Of a stretch of DNA of 64,000 bases, positions 9,515 to 17,707 are shown piece by piece. The stretch spans positions 124,001 to 188,000 of the forward strand of contig CBDCVV010000005.1 in the NCBI GenBank assembly GCA_965223235.1. Direction: 5' to 3'. The notes under the pieces were generated by a model, which saw nothing but the letters and a program-made list of their open reading frames with translations, was not told where the DNA came from and ran no database searches. Both the position numbers and the translations under genes were made by a program. Source of the stretch: UBA2589 sp965223235 (GTDB lineage Bacteria > Gemmatimonadota > Gemmatimonadetes > Longimicrobiales > Gaopeijiaceae). Positions within the stretch are counted from its first letter, which is position 1. Each line of letters starts with the position of its first letter.

Positions 9515-10440
9515 CCGCGCACCTCCCGGAAAGAGAAGGAGAACCTACCAGACGCCGCATCCACCTCGGCGCTGGCGCGGTCCGCCTCGGTGACGGTGAA
9601 CGCTGGGTGTCGGTCGAGAGCCTGTAGTACACCAAGGGGATCAGCCGCCAATCCGTCCGCTCGGTGCTCTCCTTCACGAACGAGCGTCAGTCGCTCCAAC
9701 TCGGCATCCGCAGGCAAGGCGTGCGCGAGCTGCACCCAAACCTCGAGAGGACGCCAGCGAGCCGACATGAGCGGTGAGAGTCCTTCCTCTATGGCCGCGA
9801 CCCTGGAAAGCGGCGTGCCCGCCCGGTCCATCTCCGCCAGCGGCGCGGCCAGCTGTTCGGCCTGAGTCGTCAACGCACGACGGTCCGCGTCGAGGTCTTG
9901 GACGTAGACTCCGGCCGCGAAGACCCACGCGGCCGCCGCAAGCCCAGCTCCAGCGGCTGTGCGCGTCCGTTCGCGTCGTCTCTGTCGGGTCGCGAGCGAG
10001 GGCGGTGCGAGTGGCACCAACAGCCCGTCCACCTCCATCACGATCGAAGTGACCTCGACACCGGCCTCGTCCGCACCCGCGGCCACCGCCTCCAAGATCT
10101 GCTCCGGAACCGCCACTGCAATGCCAGTCCCCTCCTCCCTCGTGAGCCAGCGAGCTCCGCACGTCAGGGTGCGGTCAGCTCGTCGGAAGAGCCGGCGCAT
10201 CTGGAGTGCAACTAGGGACGGGAGCTTCTCTTCGCGAACGGGAGGAAGGTCCTCCAACCGACGTACCTGCCCAAGGGAGGCGTGGGCGACCACACACATG
10301 GGCCCTCGAGCCGCAGCGGACTCGAGAAGCTTTCTAGTCCGATCCCGCAACTCGTCGGCGACCCACTCGCGGCCATCGGCTTCCTCTTGCACGTCGCCCA
10401 GTACAAGGCTGCGCCGCGATACCTCCAACCGCCGGCTCAC
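9511..10440 (-). CDS. gspL: GspL-like assembly platform protein
   Basis: About 309 residues. The N-terminal 150 residues look like the actin/PilM-type cytoplasmic domain of GspL (CVVAHASLGQVRRLEDLPP, then GIAVAVPEQILEAVAAGADEAGVEV). A single membrane segment at about 165-185 (AAGAGLAAAAWVFAAGVYV) leads into a PilN-like periplasmic part with LTLVREGEHRADGLAADP and an F-x-F-x-F end. In the family this domain recruits the GspE ATPase and pairs with GspM. The GTG at 10440 overlaps the gspK stop (GTGA) and is preferred over the adjacent GTG at 10443. It is shorter than the usual 380-400 residues. Confidence 0.72.
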   Translation of the reverse strand: MSRRLEVSRRSLVLGDVQEEADGREWVADELRDRTRKLLESAAARGPMCVVAHASLGQVRRLEDLPPVREEKLPSLVALQMRRLFRRADRTLTCGARWLTREEGTGIAVAVPEQILEAVAAGADEAGVEVTSIVMEVDGLLVPLAPPSLATRQRRRERTRTAAGAGLAAAAWVFAAGVYVQDLDADRRALTTQAEQLAAPLAEMDRAGTPLSRVAAIEEGLSPLMSARWRPLEVWVQLAHALPADAELERLTLVREGEHRADGLAADPLGVLQALDRHPAFTVTEADRASAEVDAASGRFSFSFREVRG

Positions 10441-11291
10441 CACGCCCCCTTCCGTCGCTTAGTCCGCAACCCGCCCGTCGTCCGATGGGTGATCAGATCG
10501 GCGTGCGCCATCGTACCCCGCGGCCCCCCGCCGACAACTCGAACTCGATACTCCGGGCTGTCGATCCGAACGGAGCGCGCGATCGATGTCTCCCCCTCCT
10601 CGCGCGGCCAATCGAGCTCTTCGACGAAGTCACCCAACTCGGCGGTGCTCGCGAAGGGGCGTAGCGCCCGACGCTGCAAGACCGCTTCCGCAACAGGACG
10701 AGCCCACGGTAGAGCACGAACCACACGCGGCGGAGCAGCGTTGACGTCGACGAACCCGCTCCCCTCCGTCGACACGAAGGGCTCGAGCGCCTCGACCGTG
10801 CCGTCGTCGAAGCCAAAGATCGAAGTCAACTCTCCAGGGTCGAGAAGAGGAGCATTCCTCGGTGCGATCAGGCCTCGCTCGCGGTAGAACGCCGACTCCG
10901 ACCCGCCGCCCCACGCGAGATCGTCTTCGTCACGCCAGTCCAGCAACGCCGCAGTCAGCTGGGGACTCCCGAGGAGCTTGCGCAGGACGGCCTCGTCCAC
11001 GCGGTTCAGGTTGATTCGGTGATCCAACCGGTCGATCGACAACGTGCAGAAAGCTCCTCCCGCCAAGTTGACCGTATCCGCCGCATCGAACCCGCCGCGA
11101 CCGGGGCCCTCGGCTTCAAACGCCGCGATGCATGCCTCCCTTGCCCAAAAAGCCCGAGCCCAGTCCCACCGGTTCTCGCCCGCGGCGGCGGCGGTGCGGG
11201 CTCCGCCAGCGCCGAGCATCGCGACCAGAGACATCGCGGCCGTGAGCCAGAGCACTCCGAGGAGTGCGAATCCCTGCCGATCAACGCGCAT
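10437..11291 (-). CDS. gspK: Minor pseudopilin GspK
   Basis: Start chosen at ATG 11291 (MRVDRQGFALLGVLWL), giving 284 residues; the upstream 18-codon extension reads through the gspJ end. The N-terminus is a type IV pilin-like helix after a QGFALL cleavage region. GspK pseudopilins characteristically lack Glu at position 5 of the mature protein, and the residue here is Leu/Gly rather than Glu. A large domain follows with two helix-hairpin-helix-like segments: DHRINLNRVDEAVLRKLLG and FVDVNAAPPRVVRALPWA, both typical of GspK (NLNxA/NVNTA). It caps the pseudopilus tip with GspI and GspJ. It overlaps gspJ upstream by 11 bases and the gspL-like gene downstream by 4. Confidence 0.87.
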   Translation of the reverse strand: MRVDRQGFALLGVLWLTAAMSLVAMLGAGGARTAAAAGENRWDWARAFWAREACIAAFEAEGPGRGGFDAADTVNLAGGAFCTLSIDRLDHRINLNRVDEAVLRKLLGSPQLTAALLDWRDEDDLAWGGGSESAFYRERGLIAPRNAPLLDPGELTSIFGFDDGTVEALEPFVSTEGSGFVDVNAAPPRVVRALPWARPVAEAVLQRRALRPFASTAELGDFVEELDWPREEGETSIARSVRIDSPEYRVRVVGGGPRGTMAHADLITHRTTGGLRTKRRKGAW

Positions 11292-11820
11292 GGCGCCCCC
11301 CCGTCGAAAATAGGAGCGTGTCCACCTGCCCCTGTGCGCGAGCATCGGTGAGTCGGATCCTCAGTCCCGCTGGTGGACGGACATCAGAGGACCACTCCTC
11401 GACCCAGGGCTCGTCGGCTCCGTACTGCTGCAAGTAGTCGAAGTGGACCTCGGCGACCGAGTCTCGGAGCACGATGAGGTTGTCCGAGTCGAGGCGAACG
11501 CCCAGTCTGCCTCCATCCAGCCGGATCGACACACGCACGGGGTACGACCATCCGTGTTCCTCGGCGACCCACGTCGGGAACGACAAAGCGTCCGAGCTCC
11601 CGTCGAAGCGCCCCGAATCCACTCCGACGTCGGCGGCCCGGAGGCGCTCCGCAAGCCATCGATATCCGTTGTACTCTCGTCGCGACGCCTCATCCGCGAC
11701 GGCGAGCCGGACCACCATATCGTGCGTGGAGGAGAGCACTGCATGGGCCGTCCCTACCGCGACGACACCGACGACGAGTGCCACGGAAACCTCGACCAGC
11801 GTAAAACCGGCCCTTCTCAT
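11281..11820 (-). CDS. gspJ: Minor pseudopilin GspJ
   Basis: A 179-residue prepilin-like protein with a short basic leader and the methylation motif GFTLVEVSVALVVG at residues 5-18, cut after Gly5 by a prepilin peptidase that is not encoded in this window. The rest is beta-rich and fits the GspJ family (YNGYRWLAERLRAADVG; LRIRLTDARAQGQVDTLLFS). It forms part of the pseudopilus tip complex with GspI and GspK. Its ATG overlaps the gspI stop (ATGA), and its 3' end overlaps gspK. Confidence 0.82.
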   Translation of the reverse strand: MRRAGFTLVEVSVALVVGVVAVGTAHAVLSSTHDMVVRLAVADEASRREYNGYRWLAERLRAADVGVDSGRFDGSSDALSFPTWVAEEHGWSYPVRVSIRLDGGRLGVRLDSDNLIVLRDSVAEVHFDYLQQYGADEPWVEEWSSDVRPPAGLRIRLTDARAQGQVDTLLFSTGGRHAR

Positions 11821-12197
11821 CGTGACGCCTCGAGCGGGCGATGAACCAGCGTTTCCAGATCCGGGTCGCGGTCGGTCGCACCACGAGTGACGCTGATCCG
11901 ATACAGCTCTTGCGTCGGCCGTTGTACGGTCACGGTGAAGTCGCCCACGGTCCGATCGCCCAGGCGCAGGTCGAGGTCGCGGCGGTCCAAAAGCGCATGG
12001 GCCACCATCAGCCGCTCCACAACCGCGAGCTCTCGCTCGACCTCACGCCACTCCGAGAAGCGGTATGTGACGTCCGAAAGGAGCCGCATGCTCGACACTC
12101 CGACGAGCGACAGGACGACGATCGCGACGACCACGTCGATCAGGACGGCTCCCCTCAGGGACTGCACGCTGCCATTACCCCCACCTGGCGCGCTCAC
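11817..12197 (-). CDS. gspI: Minor pseudopilin GspI with atypical cleavage motif
   Basis: A 126-residue prepilin-like protein starting at GTG 12197, which overlaps the gspH stop. The class III signal reads SLRGAVLIDVVVAIVVL: Gly precedes the cut as usual, but the invariant Glu of GFTLIE is replaced by Asp. The C-terminal domain (DLRLGDRTVGDFTVTVQRP then LYRISVTRG) fits the small GspI fold, and position between H and J supports this. GspI organises the pseudopilus tip. The label depends partly on gene order. Confidence 0.75.
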   Translation of the reverse strand: MSAPGGGNGSVQSLRGAVLIDVVVAIVVLSLVGVSSMRLLSDVTYRFSEWREVERELAVVERLMVAHALLDRRDLDLRLGDRTVGDFTVTVQRPTQELYRISVTRGATDRDPDLETLVHRPLEASR

Positions 12198-12472
12198 TTG
12201 GCACGGCCGGTCAATGGATCGACGTTGTGTCCCACGGCCCGTCCGTCGGGCAGATACACGATGTGACGGCCGATGCCCAGAGAGTCGAGAACGGTGACCG
12301 CGACCGGACGTCGCTCCTGAACCGCGACGATCGCCGCGTGACCCTCGCCCGCGCTTACCCTGTCGCGGGTCCCCGCAATCCAGCCCGGCGCGACCGCTAC
12401 CACGGCAAGTCCGATCATCAGGACAGCCAACGCCACAACCAGCTCGATGAGCGTGAAGCCGAACGATCTCAT
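12194..12472 (-). CDS. gspH: Minor pseudopilin GspH (very short)
   Basis: Start at ATG 12472, overlapping the gspF stop (ATGA); the longer frame upstream is a shadow of gspF. It has a textbook prepilin motif, FGFTLIELVVALAVLM, at residues 4-19. Only 92 residues are encoded, compared with about 150-190 for typical GspH, so most of the beta-sandwich is missing; the retained end reads HIVYLPDGRAVGHNVDP. No frameshift was evident between the chosen start and stop. It may be a minimal pseudopilin that only contributes its helix to the pseudopilus. Confidence 0.78.
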   Translation of the reverse strand: MRSFGFTLIELVVALAVLMIGLAVVAVAPGWIAGTRDRVSAGEGHAAIVAVQERRPVAVTVLDSLGIGRHIVYLPDGRAVGHNVDPLTGRAK

Positions 12473-13665
12473 AGACCCGGCTGCATCGAATAGATGGCCC
12501 GTAGCAGCGACATGGCGACCAGAGCGATCACGCCCCCGAACACCACAATCATCAGAGGTTCCAGGACCGTGATCAGGGCGCGGAGTCGCCGCACGCCGTT
12601 CTCCGACGCCAGAGCTGCGGCCTTCCCGAACATCTCCGCGAGCTCCCCGCCGCGCTCTCCGACTGCAATCAGCTGCGCAGCGACGGGCGCGACGACGTTC
12701 TCGGCCTGGAAGCTCTCCGCGACTCCCTGTCCGCCCTCGACCCGCACTGCGGCTCGGCTCAGTCGGTCGGCGGCTTGCTCGGAGCCAGACGCCCGCGCGG
12801 CCACGGCCATCGCTCTTGGGAGCGGAACCCCGGTGCTGAGTAGGGAAGAGATCGACCGACAGATCCTTCCTGTGCTCAAGAAGGACCGGATGGGTCCGAT
12901 GACAGGAAGGCGCTCCAAGAGCGCTCCTGCCCGGACCCGGCCGACCCTGTTCCACCACATCGATCCGATGCTGACCGCAATCGCTCCCCCGACGACGAGG
13001 ATGTGCCAGCCTGAAGCCATCGCTTCGGACACCGACATGAGGAAGGCGGCACTAGTGGGAACCTCCTGATCTACGCCGACGAACAAGTCGGCGAAGCGTG
13101 GGATGACGACGAAGAGCACCACGCCAAGGGAGACAGCACCCACCACGCCAAGCACCGCAGGATAGGTGAGAGCGGCGCGAAGCTCCGCACGCGTACGAGT
13201 CTCGAAGTCGAGCTGGTCCGCGATCTCGACGAGGGTCGGCCCCAAGCGCCCTCCCTCCTCTCCAGCCTGCAGCATATCCAGGAAGAGCGGAGGAAGGCCG
13301 ACGTTGGTTCCTCGGAGCGCCTGCGCCATCGTCCGTCCCTCTCGAACACCTACCCTTACCTCACGCAACAATGCGCGGACGCGCCCCTGAGAGACATCGA
13401 TCCCCCCGACCAGCATTCGATCAGCCGACACCCCCGCCGTGGCTAGAGTAGCCATACATCTGCAGGCAGGGGCCAACTCGGCTGAGGTGAGGGATCGGGT
13501 CCGACTCCGGACCCTTGCAGGACGGACCGAGATGGGCGTAAGTCCCCGGGCGATGAGCGCATCCACGGCTTCTGCCTCGTCATGCGCTTCCTCCCACCCG
13601 CGCACGGTGCCTCCATCAGATCCCGCGGCGAGGTAGCGAAATCGGCGGGGGGTCGCGTCGGACAT
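12469..13665 (-). CDS. gspF: Type II secretion inner-membrane platform protein GspF
   Basis: A 398-residue polytopic protein of the GspF/PilC family. The ATG at 13665 overlaps the gspG stop (TGATG) and is preferred over TTG 13671. A short N-terminal domain (FRYLAAGSDGGTVRGWEEA) is followed by two T2SSF repeats: about 75-195, with MLQAGEEGGRLGPTLVEIAD, and about 275-395, with LIAVGERGGELAEMFGKAA. Each ends in membrane helices. The paired ExGG/ERGG motifs are typical of the family. It sits at the base of the pseudopilus and couples the GspE motor to pilin assembly. Confidence 0.93.
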   Translation of the reverse strand: MSDATPRRFRYLAAGSDGGTVRGWEEAHDEAEAVDALIARGLTPISVRPARVRSRTRSLTSAELAPACRCMATLATAGVSADRMLVGGIDVSQGRVRALLREVRVGVREGRTMAQALRGTNVGLPPLFLDMLQAGEEGGRLGPTLVEIADQLDFETRTRAELRAALTYPAVLGVVGAVSLGVVLFVVIPRFADLFVGVDQEVPTSAAFLMSVSEAMASGWHILVVGGAIAVSIGSMWWNRVGRVRAGALLERLPVIGPIRSFLSTGRICRSISSLLSTGVPLPRAMAVAARASGSEQAADRLSRAAVRVEGGQGVAESFQAENVVAPVAAQLIAVGERGGELAEMFGKAAALASENGVRRLRALITVLEPLMIVVFGGVIALVAMSLLRAIYSMQPGL

Positions 13666-14087
13666 CACCAAGACACGACGTCGGAGTCCTCGCCTTCCCC
13701 GCCCGGCTCGCCATCCCTACCCAGCGAGGCCAGATCGTAGAAGTCGGGAAGATGCTCGCCGGGATAGACGTAGGTGTAAGCGCGACCCCAAGGATCTACC
13801 GGCACATCCTTCCGTAGATACGGGCCTCGCCACCGCTCTGAATCGGCGGGAGGGGTTACCAAGACCGCCAGACCTTCGTCCGTCGTGGGGTAACGGTCGT
13901 GGTCGAGTCGGTACGCGTCGAGCGCCATCCCGAAGATCTCGATCTGAGCGAGCGCGGCCGATTGCTTGGCGTCCCCTACGTTTCGGAAAACCATCGGTGA
14001 GACCATCGACGCCAAGATGGTCACGACGGCGATAACGACGATGACTTCGATTAGGGTAAATCCGACCCGACTATGCGTGTACGACAC
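13665..14087 (-). CDS. gspG: Major pseudopilin GspG
   Basis: A 140-residue major pseudopilin. The N-terminal methylation motif VGFTLIEVIVVIAVVTIL (residues 8-25) is canonical with Glu at mature position 5. The C-terminal region has the GspG signature: YPTTDEGLAVLVTPP, YLRKDVPVDPWGRAY, and an acidic calcium-site loop SLGRDGEPGGEGEDSD before the terminal VVSW. It polymerises into the piston that pushes substrates through GspD. It overlaps gspE by 17 bases and gspF by 3. Confidence 0.95.
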   Translation of the reverse strand: MSYTHSRVGFTLIEVIVVIAVVTILASMVSPMVFRNVGDAKQSAALAQIEIFGMALDAYRLDHDRYPTTDEGLAVLVTPPADSERWRGPYLRKDVPVDPWGRAYTYVYPGEHLPDFYDLASLGRDGEPGGEGEDSDVVSW

Positions 14088-15576
14088 GCAGCACCTCCTC
14101 TACCGTGGTGACCCCAGACCGGACCTTTCGCCATCCGTCGTGTAGCATCCCGTCAACCGTGGCGGCCGCCACGACACCGCCATCCCAATCCGCCTCGCCA
14201 CGAGAGATGGCGGCCCGCAGCGCGTCGTCCACACACAGGATCTCGAAGAGTCCGGTCCTGCCTCGGAAGCCTGTGTGGCTGCATGCCGCGCACCCCGACC
14301 CTCTCACGAGATCCTCGGCCGGACCGCGAACAACCCTGAGCGCCGACAGTACGTCGTCGTCAGGTCGATACGACTCACGGCAGTCCGAGCAAATCACGCG
14401 GACGAGACGCTGGGCAACTACACCCTCCAGCGCGGCGGCAACCATGTAGGGTTCCACGCCCAAGTCGACCAAGCGGGTGATCGCCTTCAACGCATCGTTC
14501 GTGTGAAGCGTGGAGAAGACGAGATGACCGGTCATCGCAGCTTGAATCCCTATGGCCGCCGTCTCTGGATCACGCATCTCCCCGATCATCACCACATCCG
14601 GATCCTGTCGGAGGAGGCTCCGGAGGGCGCTGGCGAAAGTCACGCCGGCCTTCCGGTTCACGGGGACTTGCGTCACGGTTCCGAGCTGGTACTCCACGGG
14701 ATCTTCTACCGTGATGATCTTCTCCGTACTCGCATCACGGAGGCCCAGTCCTGCGTATAGGGTCGTCGTCTTGCCACTACCCGTCGGGCCCGTGACAAGA
14801 ACGATTCCGTGGGGCTTCCGGGCTAAGGCGGAGAAGGCCGCGTAAGCTTCTCGCCCCATCCCTAGGTCGTTCAAATTTGGTCGTTCCGAGCCTCGTGTCA
14901 GAAGGCGAATGACGACGGACTCGCCGTAAAGCGTCGGAACTGTGGATACCCGCGCATCGAACTCCCCTTCCTCCAGGCGCACCACGATGCGCCCGTCTTG
15001 AGGGACGCGTCGCTCGGCAATGTCGAGCTCGGCGAGCAGCTTGATCCGAGACACGATGGCGCGTCCGATCTGGGGCGGCGGATCCGGGGCTCGAACCAAG
15101 GCCCCGTCGATTCGGAAGCGCGCCGACAATCCTGTCTCGTGACTTTCCAGATGGATATCACTGGCCCGGGCCGCGTGGGCTTCCTTGATGAGGAGGTTCA
15201 CGAAACGGATCACGGGCGGTTGGTTCGCGAGATCTCGAGCATCGGCCTCGAGTCGTAGCCCCTCGTCCTCCGCCTCTTCCGCTGACCCGAGCTCCTCCAG
15301 GATCGATGCAACCGATTGAGCCTCGGCAAACGCTTTGCGGATAGCCGTCTCGATCGCGGCCTGATCGACGTCCAAGACCTCCAACGGCATCTCATACAGC
15401 ATCTGGAGGTCGTCCAATATGTCGGCTGCAAGCTTCGCGGCGGCAGCCACCCGTACCGTGCCGCCGACGCGGGTGAGCGGCAGGAACGAGTTGTAGAGCA
15501 GGTAGTCCGCAGTGAAGTCACTCGGCACATCGAGGTCCGAAGTGAGATCATTGGAGAGGGTGTGACTCGGATCCAT
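14071..15576 (-). CDS. gspE: Type II secretion ATPase GspE
   Basis: A 501-residue cytoplasmic ATPase. An N-terminal GspL-binding domain spans about 25-100. The ATPase core has Walker A GPTGSGKT at 263-270, an Asp box HLESHETGLSARFRIDG at about 142-158, Walker B with His box (DPDVVMIGEMRDPETA; GHLVFSTLHTND) and a tetracysteine zinc element (VICSDC ... CAACSHTGFRGRTG), which separates GspE/PilB from PilT. It is the first gene of the minus-strand secretion operon. A sigma-54-type promoter lies 39 bases upstream of the ATG. No strong Shine-Dalgarno was seen. Confidence 0.95.
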   Translation of the reverse strand: MDPSHTLSNDLTSDLDVPSDFTADYLLYNSFLPLTRVGGTVRVAAAAKLAADILDDLQMLYEMPLEVLDVDQAAIETAIRKAFAEAQSVASILEELGSAEEAEDEGLRLEADARDLANQPPVIRFVNLLIKEAHAARASDIHLESHETGLSARFRIDGALVRAPDPPPQIGRAIVSRIKLLAELDIAERRVPQDGRIVVRLEEGEFDARVSTVPTLYGESVVIRLLTRGSERPNLNDLGMGREAYAAFSALARKPHGIVLVTGPTGSGKTTTLYAGLGLRDASTEKIITVEDPVEYQLGTVTQVPVNRKAGVTFASALRSLLRQDPDVVMIGEMRDPETAAIGIQAAMTGHLVFSTLHTNDALKAITRLVDLGVEPYMVAAALEGVVAQRLVRVICSDCRESYRPDDDVLSALRVVRGPAEDLVRGSGCAACSHTGFRGRTGLFEILCVDDALRAAISRGEADWDGGVVAAATVDGMLHDGWRKVRSGVTTVEEVLRVVHA

Positions 15577-15614
15577 GGCCTGCGCGAGAGTGTGGCGCTA
15601 CGACCTCCTCTTAG

Positions 15615-15630
15615 GGCAGGTTCAGTGCCA
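15615..15630 (-). promoter_or_regulatory. Sigma-54-type promoter for the gsp operon
   Basis: On the minus strand the bases read TGGCACTGAACCTGCC. This matches the sigma-54 consensus with the invariant GG and GC in the correct 10-base spacing and a full TGGCAC -24 element; the -12 element is CTGC instead of TTGC. Transcription would start near 15604, about 28 bases before the gspE ATG. The presence of two sensor-less sigma-54 activator genes flanking this operon supports the call. Confidence 0.75.
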
Positions 15631-15662
15631 CTCGTGCGGTTTTCGCGCCCGACGACCTAAAG

Positions 15663-15677
15663 CGTTGCCCGGCAACG
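15663..15677. promoter_or_regulatory. Palindrome CGTTGCC-C-GGCAACG, candidate activator site
   Basis: A perfect inverted repeat with 7-base arms and a 1-base spacer lies about 33 bases upstream of the -24 element of the gsp promoter. Fis-type activator helix-turn-helix domains bind such palindromes as dimers. The distance is shorter than the 80-150 bases usual for enhancer sites, so a different regulator is possible. Confidence 0.45.
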
Positions 15678-15768
15678 TCCTCCGCGACGTGTCCCCTGTA
15701 AGGCTCCAACCGAAATCTGCACCATCCACAGTGCACTGCCCTCTACCCACGCAGCACGCCGGAGTGGA

Positions 15769-16719
15769 CTAAGGTTCGGCTCTCAAGTATCGGCTGAGAG
15801 TGTTTCGGTGAACGCCTAGAGCTTCCGCCGCCTTGGACTTGTTTCCATCCGCCGCTTCAAGTGCAAAGCGAGCGAGTTCTGTAGTAAGGCGCCGCGGAGT
15901 CGACTCCGCGCGGCGTTCGACGATGCGACACGGAAGGTGCCTGAGCAGAACTTCACGTCGGTCCTCGGCGAGTGCGTGCAGCGCAGCTCGTTCAGCAACT
16001 CCCTTGAGTTCACGGAGGTTCCCGGGCCACGAGTAATCGCTCAGGGCCCGCGCCGCTCCATGAGAGAGCTGTGGGCAAGTCCCGAGAAAGTGTTCCCGTG
16101 CAAAGCTGGTCGCGTACCTCTCGAAGAGGATCGGGATCTCGGCAACTCGGTCACGGAGACTGGGTAGCCTGATCACGAACTCCCCCATCCGACTCCTGAG
16201 GTCCGGGAGGAGCGCGCCTCGGTCACAGAGGTTCTGGGGCTCCTCGGTCATCGCATAGACCTCGCGGCAGGTGATCGGCACATCCCTGCTCGCACCGAGA
16301 GGGCGTACGCACCGATCCTCGACAGCCCGAAGGATCGCGGCCTGAGCAACAGACGGCATGAACGCCACGTCATCTAGGAGCAGGGTACCGCCTCTAGCAA
16401 GCTCGAAAGCACCCTTCCGGTCTCCTCGGGCACCCGTGAACGCGCCTCCGACGTGACCTAACAACGCATCGGCGTAAAGTGCTTCCGTCAGCTCACCCGC
16501 CGACACAGACACGCAGTCGCCCGACCTGCCCGACCAGGCGTGGATCTCTCGAGCCAGGGTCGTCTTACCCGAGCCGACCGGACCCACTAGGACAACGGGG
16601 CGACTGAGTCGCGAGTAGGACTTCGCCATCCGGCGTGCGAGTGCCAACCCCGGGTCGGGGGGCCCCGTCTCCGGCCCGGGCGCGGAGACGTGATCGGGTA
16701 GCGGGTGCGGATTTGCCAC
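15769..16719 (-). CDS. Second sensor-less sigma-54-dependent activator
   Basis: A 316-residue AAA+ activator starting at GTG 16719. Walker A GPVGSGKT is at 46-53, the sigma-54 loop GAFTGA at 92-97, and Walker B is LLLDDVA at 113-119, with Asp in place of the usual Glu. A Fis-type helix-turn-helix ends the protein (NKSKAAEALGVHRNTLSRYL, about 292-311). Residues 1-25 are a Pro-rich tail with no recognisable sensor domain. It lies 192 bases upstream of gspE, on the same strand, and probably acts on the sigma-54-type promoter in that gap. It is a divergent homologue of the activator at 6042-6992, not a recent duplicate: Walker B and DNA-binding helices differ clearly. Confidence 0.87.
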   Translation of the reverse strand: MANPHPLPDHVSAPGPETGPPDPGLALARRMAKSYSRLSRPVVLVGPVGSGKTTLAREIHAWSGRSGDCVSVSAGELTEALYADALLGHVGGAFTGARGDRKGAFELARGGTLLLDDVAFMPSVAQAAILRAVEDRCVRPLGASRDVPITCREVYAMTEEPQNLCDRGALLPDLRSRMGEFVIRLPSLRDRVAEIPILFERYATSFAREHFLGTCPQLSHGAARALSDYSWPGNLRELKGVAERAALHALAEDRREVLLRHLPCRIVERRAESTPRRLTTELARFALEAADGNKSKAAEALGVHRNTLSRYLRAEP

Positions 16720-16903
16720 CAGGCGTCAGCAGGTTGTCAGCTCCGGGGGGGGGGCATGCAGATAGCCCTTCAGGAGCCGAGGCGCAAGTATTCCACGACC
16801 GCCGCGTCGGCGGTTGCTCAGCCTGGTGACTGAAGAAGTCGTATGGGTCGCCGCTACCCCCGCCCGCGTTGCACCCTTCGCCATCCGCCTACACGATTAG
16901 GGC
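16720..16903. promoter_or_regulatory. Divergent intergenic region with a G10 run
   Basis: The gap separates the minus-strand activator gene from the plus-strand phosphopantetheinyl transferase. It holds ten consecutive G at 16745-16754. A weak -35/-10 pair for the plus-strand gene may be TTGCAC at 16869 and TACACGAT about 15 bases later, which would give an almost leaderless mRNA. No sigma-54 motif was found here. Confidence 0.3.
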
Positions 16904-17602
16904 GTGAACGACACCACCACCCCCCTCCCCTGCCCCCACGCCCTCGCGCCCGCCGTCCTACCTGACGACGTCACCGTGCTCGAGGCGGCTCCCATCGACC
17001 ACGTCAGCCACCTTTTCCCAGAGGAAGCCGTCGCGATCGAGCGCGCCGTGGAGAAGCGGCGCAACGAGTTCTCGACGGGTAGGTACTTGGCTCACCAAGC
17101 CCTTGAGCGGCTCGGACATGTACCTACCCCGATCCCGTACGGCGACGATCGTGCTCCTGGGTGGCCCGATGGGATCGTGGGTGCGATCACGCACACGAAG
17201 GGGCACTGCGCCGTCGCCCTCGCCCCCGCGTCCCGCTACGCCGCGATCGGGTTGGATATCGAACGGATCGACGGGATGACCCCCGCGATCGGGCGCCGCA
17301 TCGCCACCGACCGTGAGATCGAAGGAATCACGGACCAAGGCCTCGACTTCCTGGTCGCGTGCACGATCCTCTTCAGCGCGAAGGAAGCGTACTACAAGCT
17401 CCAGTACCCGCTCACGCGGGCGTTCCTGGGCTTCGATCGGGCTGAAGTCTCGGTCGAAGTGGACGATGGCACGTTTCGCGTGCGCCCGATGGGCGAGCCA
17501 CTCAACGACTTCCCGGCACCAGAGAACGGCTCGACGTACTCGGGTCGTTTCCGCGGCTGCTGCGGATTGATGGCCACCGGGATGGTGCTCGCTGCCCGGT
17601 AG
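16904..17602 (+). CDS. 4'-phosphopantetheinyl transferase, Sfp/EntD type
   Basis: This 232-residue enzyme (GTG start) would attach the phosphopantetheine arm to the serine of ACP and T domains. Signature motifs are present in order: KRRNEFSTGRYLAHQAL at 51-67, WPDGIVGAITHTKG at 87-100, the magnesium-binding GLDIE at 116-120, and FSAKEAYYK at 157-165. The RRxEF and THxKG patterns point to the EntD/PptT branch rather than AcpS. It lies immediately before the PKS-NRPS operon on the same strand, and is the natural activator of the ACP at Ser1731 of the PKS and of the two T domains. A terminator separates it from the PKS gene, so it is transcribed apart or with readthrough. Confidence 0.93.
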   Translation: MNDTTTPLPCPHALAPAVLPDDVTVLEAAPIDHVSHLFPEEAVAIERAVEKRRNEFSTGRYLAHQALERLGHVPTPIPYGDDRAPGWPDGIVGAITHTKGHCAVALAPASRYAAIGLDIERIDGMTPAIGRRIATDREIEGITDQGLDFLVACTILFSAKEAYYKLQYPLTRAFLGFDRAEVSVEVDDGTFRVRPMGEPLNDFPAPENGSTYSGRFRGCCGLMATGMVLAAR

Positions 17603-17644
17603 CCGCCCACCCCGCAGGTCGACGGCAATTTTGTGCTGGTGAAT

Positions 17645-17667
17645 CACCCCATCGGGGTGTTTTCGTT
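17645..17667 (+). terminator. Rho-independent terminator after the transferase gene
   Basis: CACCCC (17645-17650), loop ATC, GGGGTG (17654-17659), then TTTTCGTT: a 6-bp GC-rich stem with a 3-base loop followed by a T-rich tract. It lies 43 bases after the stop at 17602. It also shows that the in-frame codons before 17708 are not part of the PKS gene. Confidence 0.8.
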
Positions 17668-17707
17668 GAAGTATACGCGTCTCCCCCCCCAACGCTGCCA
17701 TATACAC

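Noticed and set aside
12473..12958. Long N-terminal extension of GspH
   Set aside because: It overlaps gspF in another frame and would bury the prepilin motif in the middle of the protein.
17633..17707. Upstream in-frame extension of the PKS to 17633
   Set aside because: The codons run through the hairpin and T tract of a rho-independent terminator and have no counterpart in KS domains.
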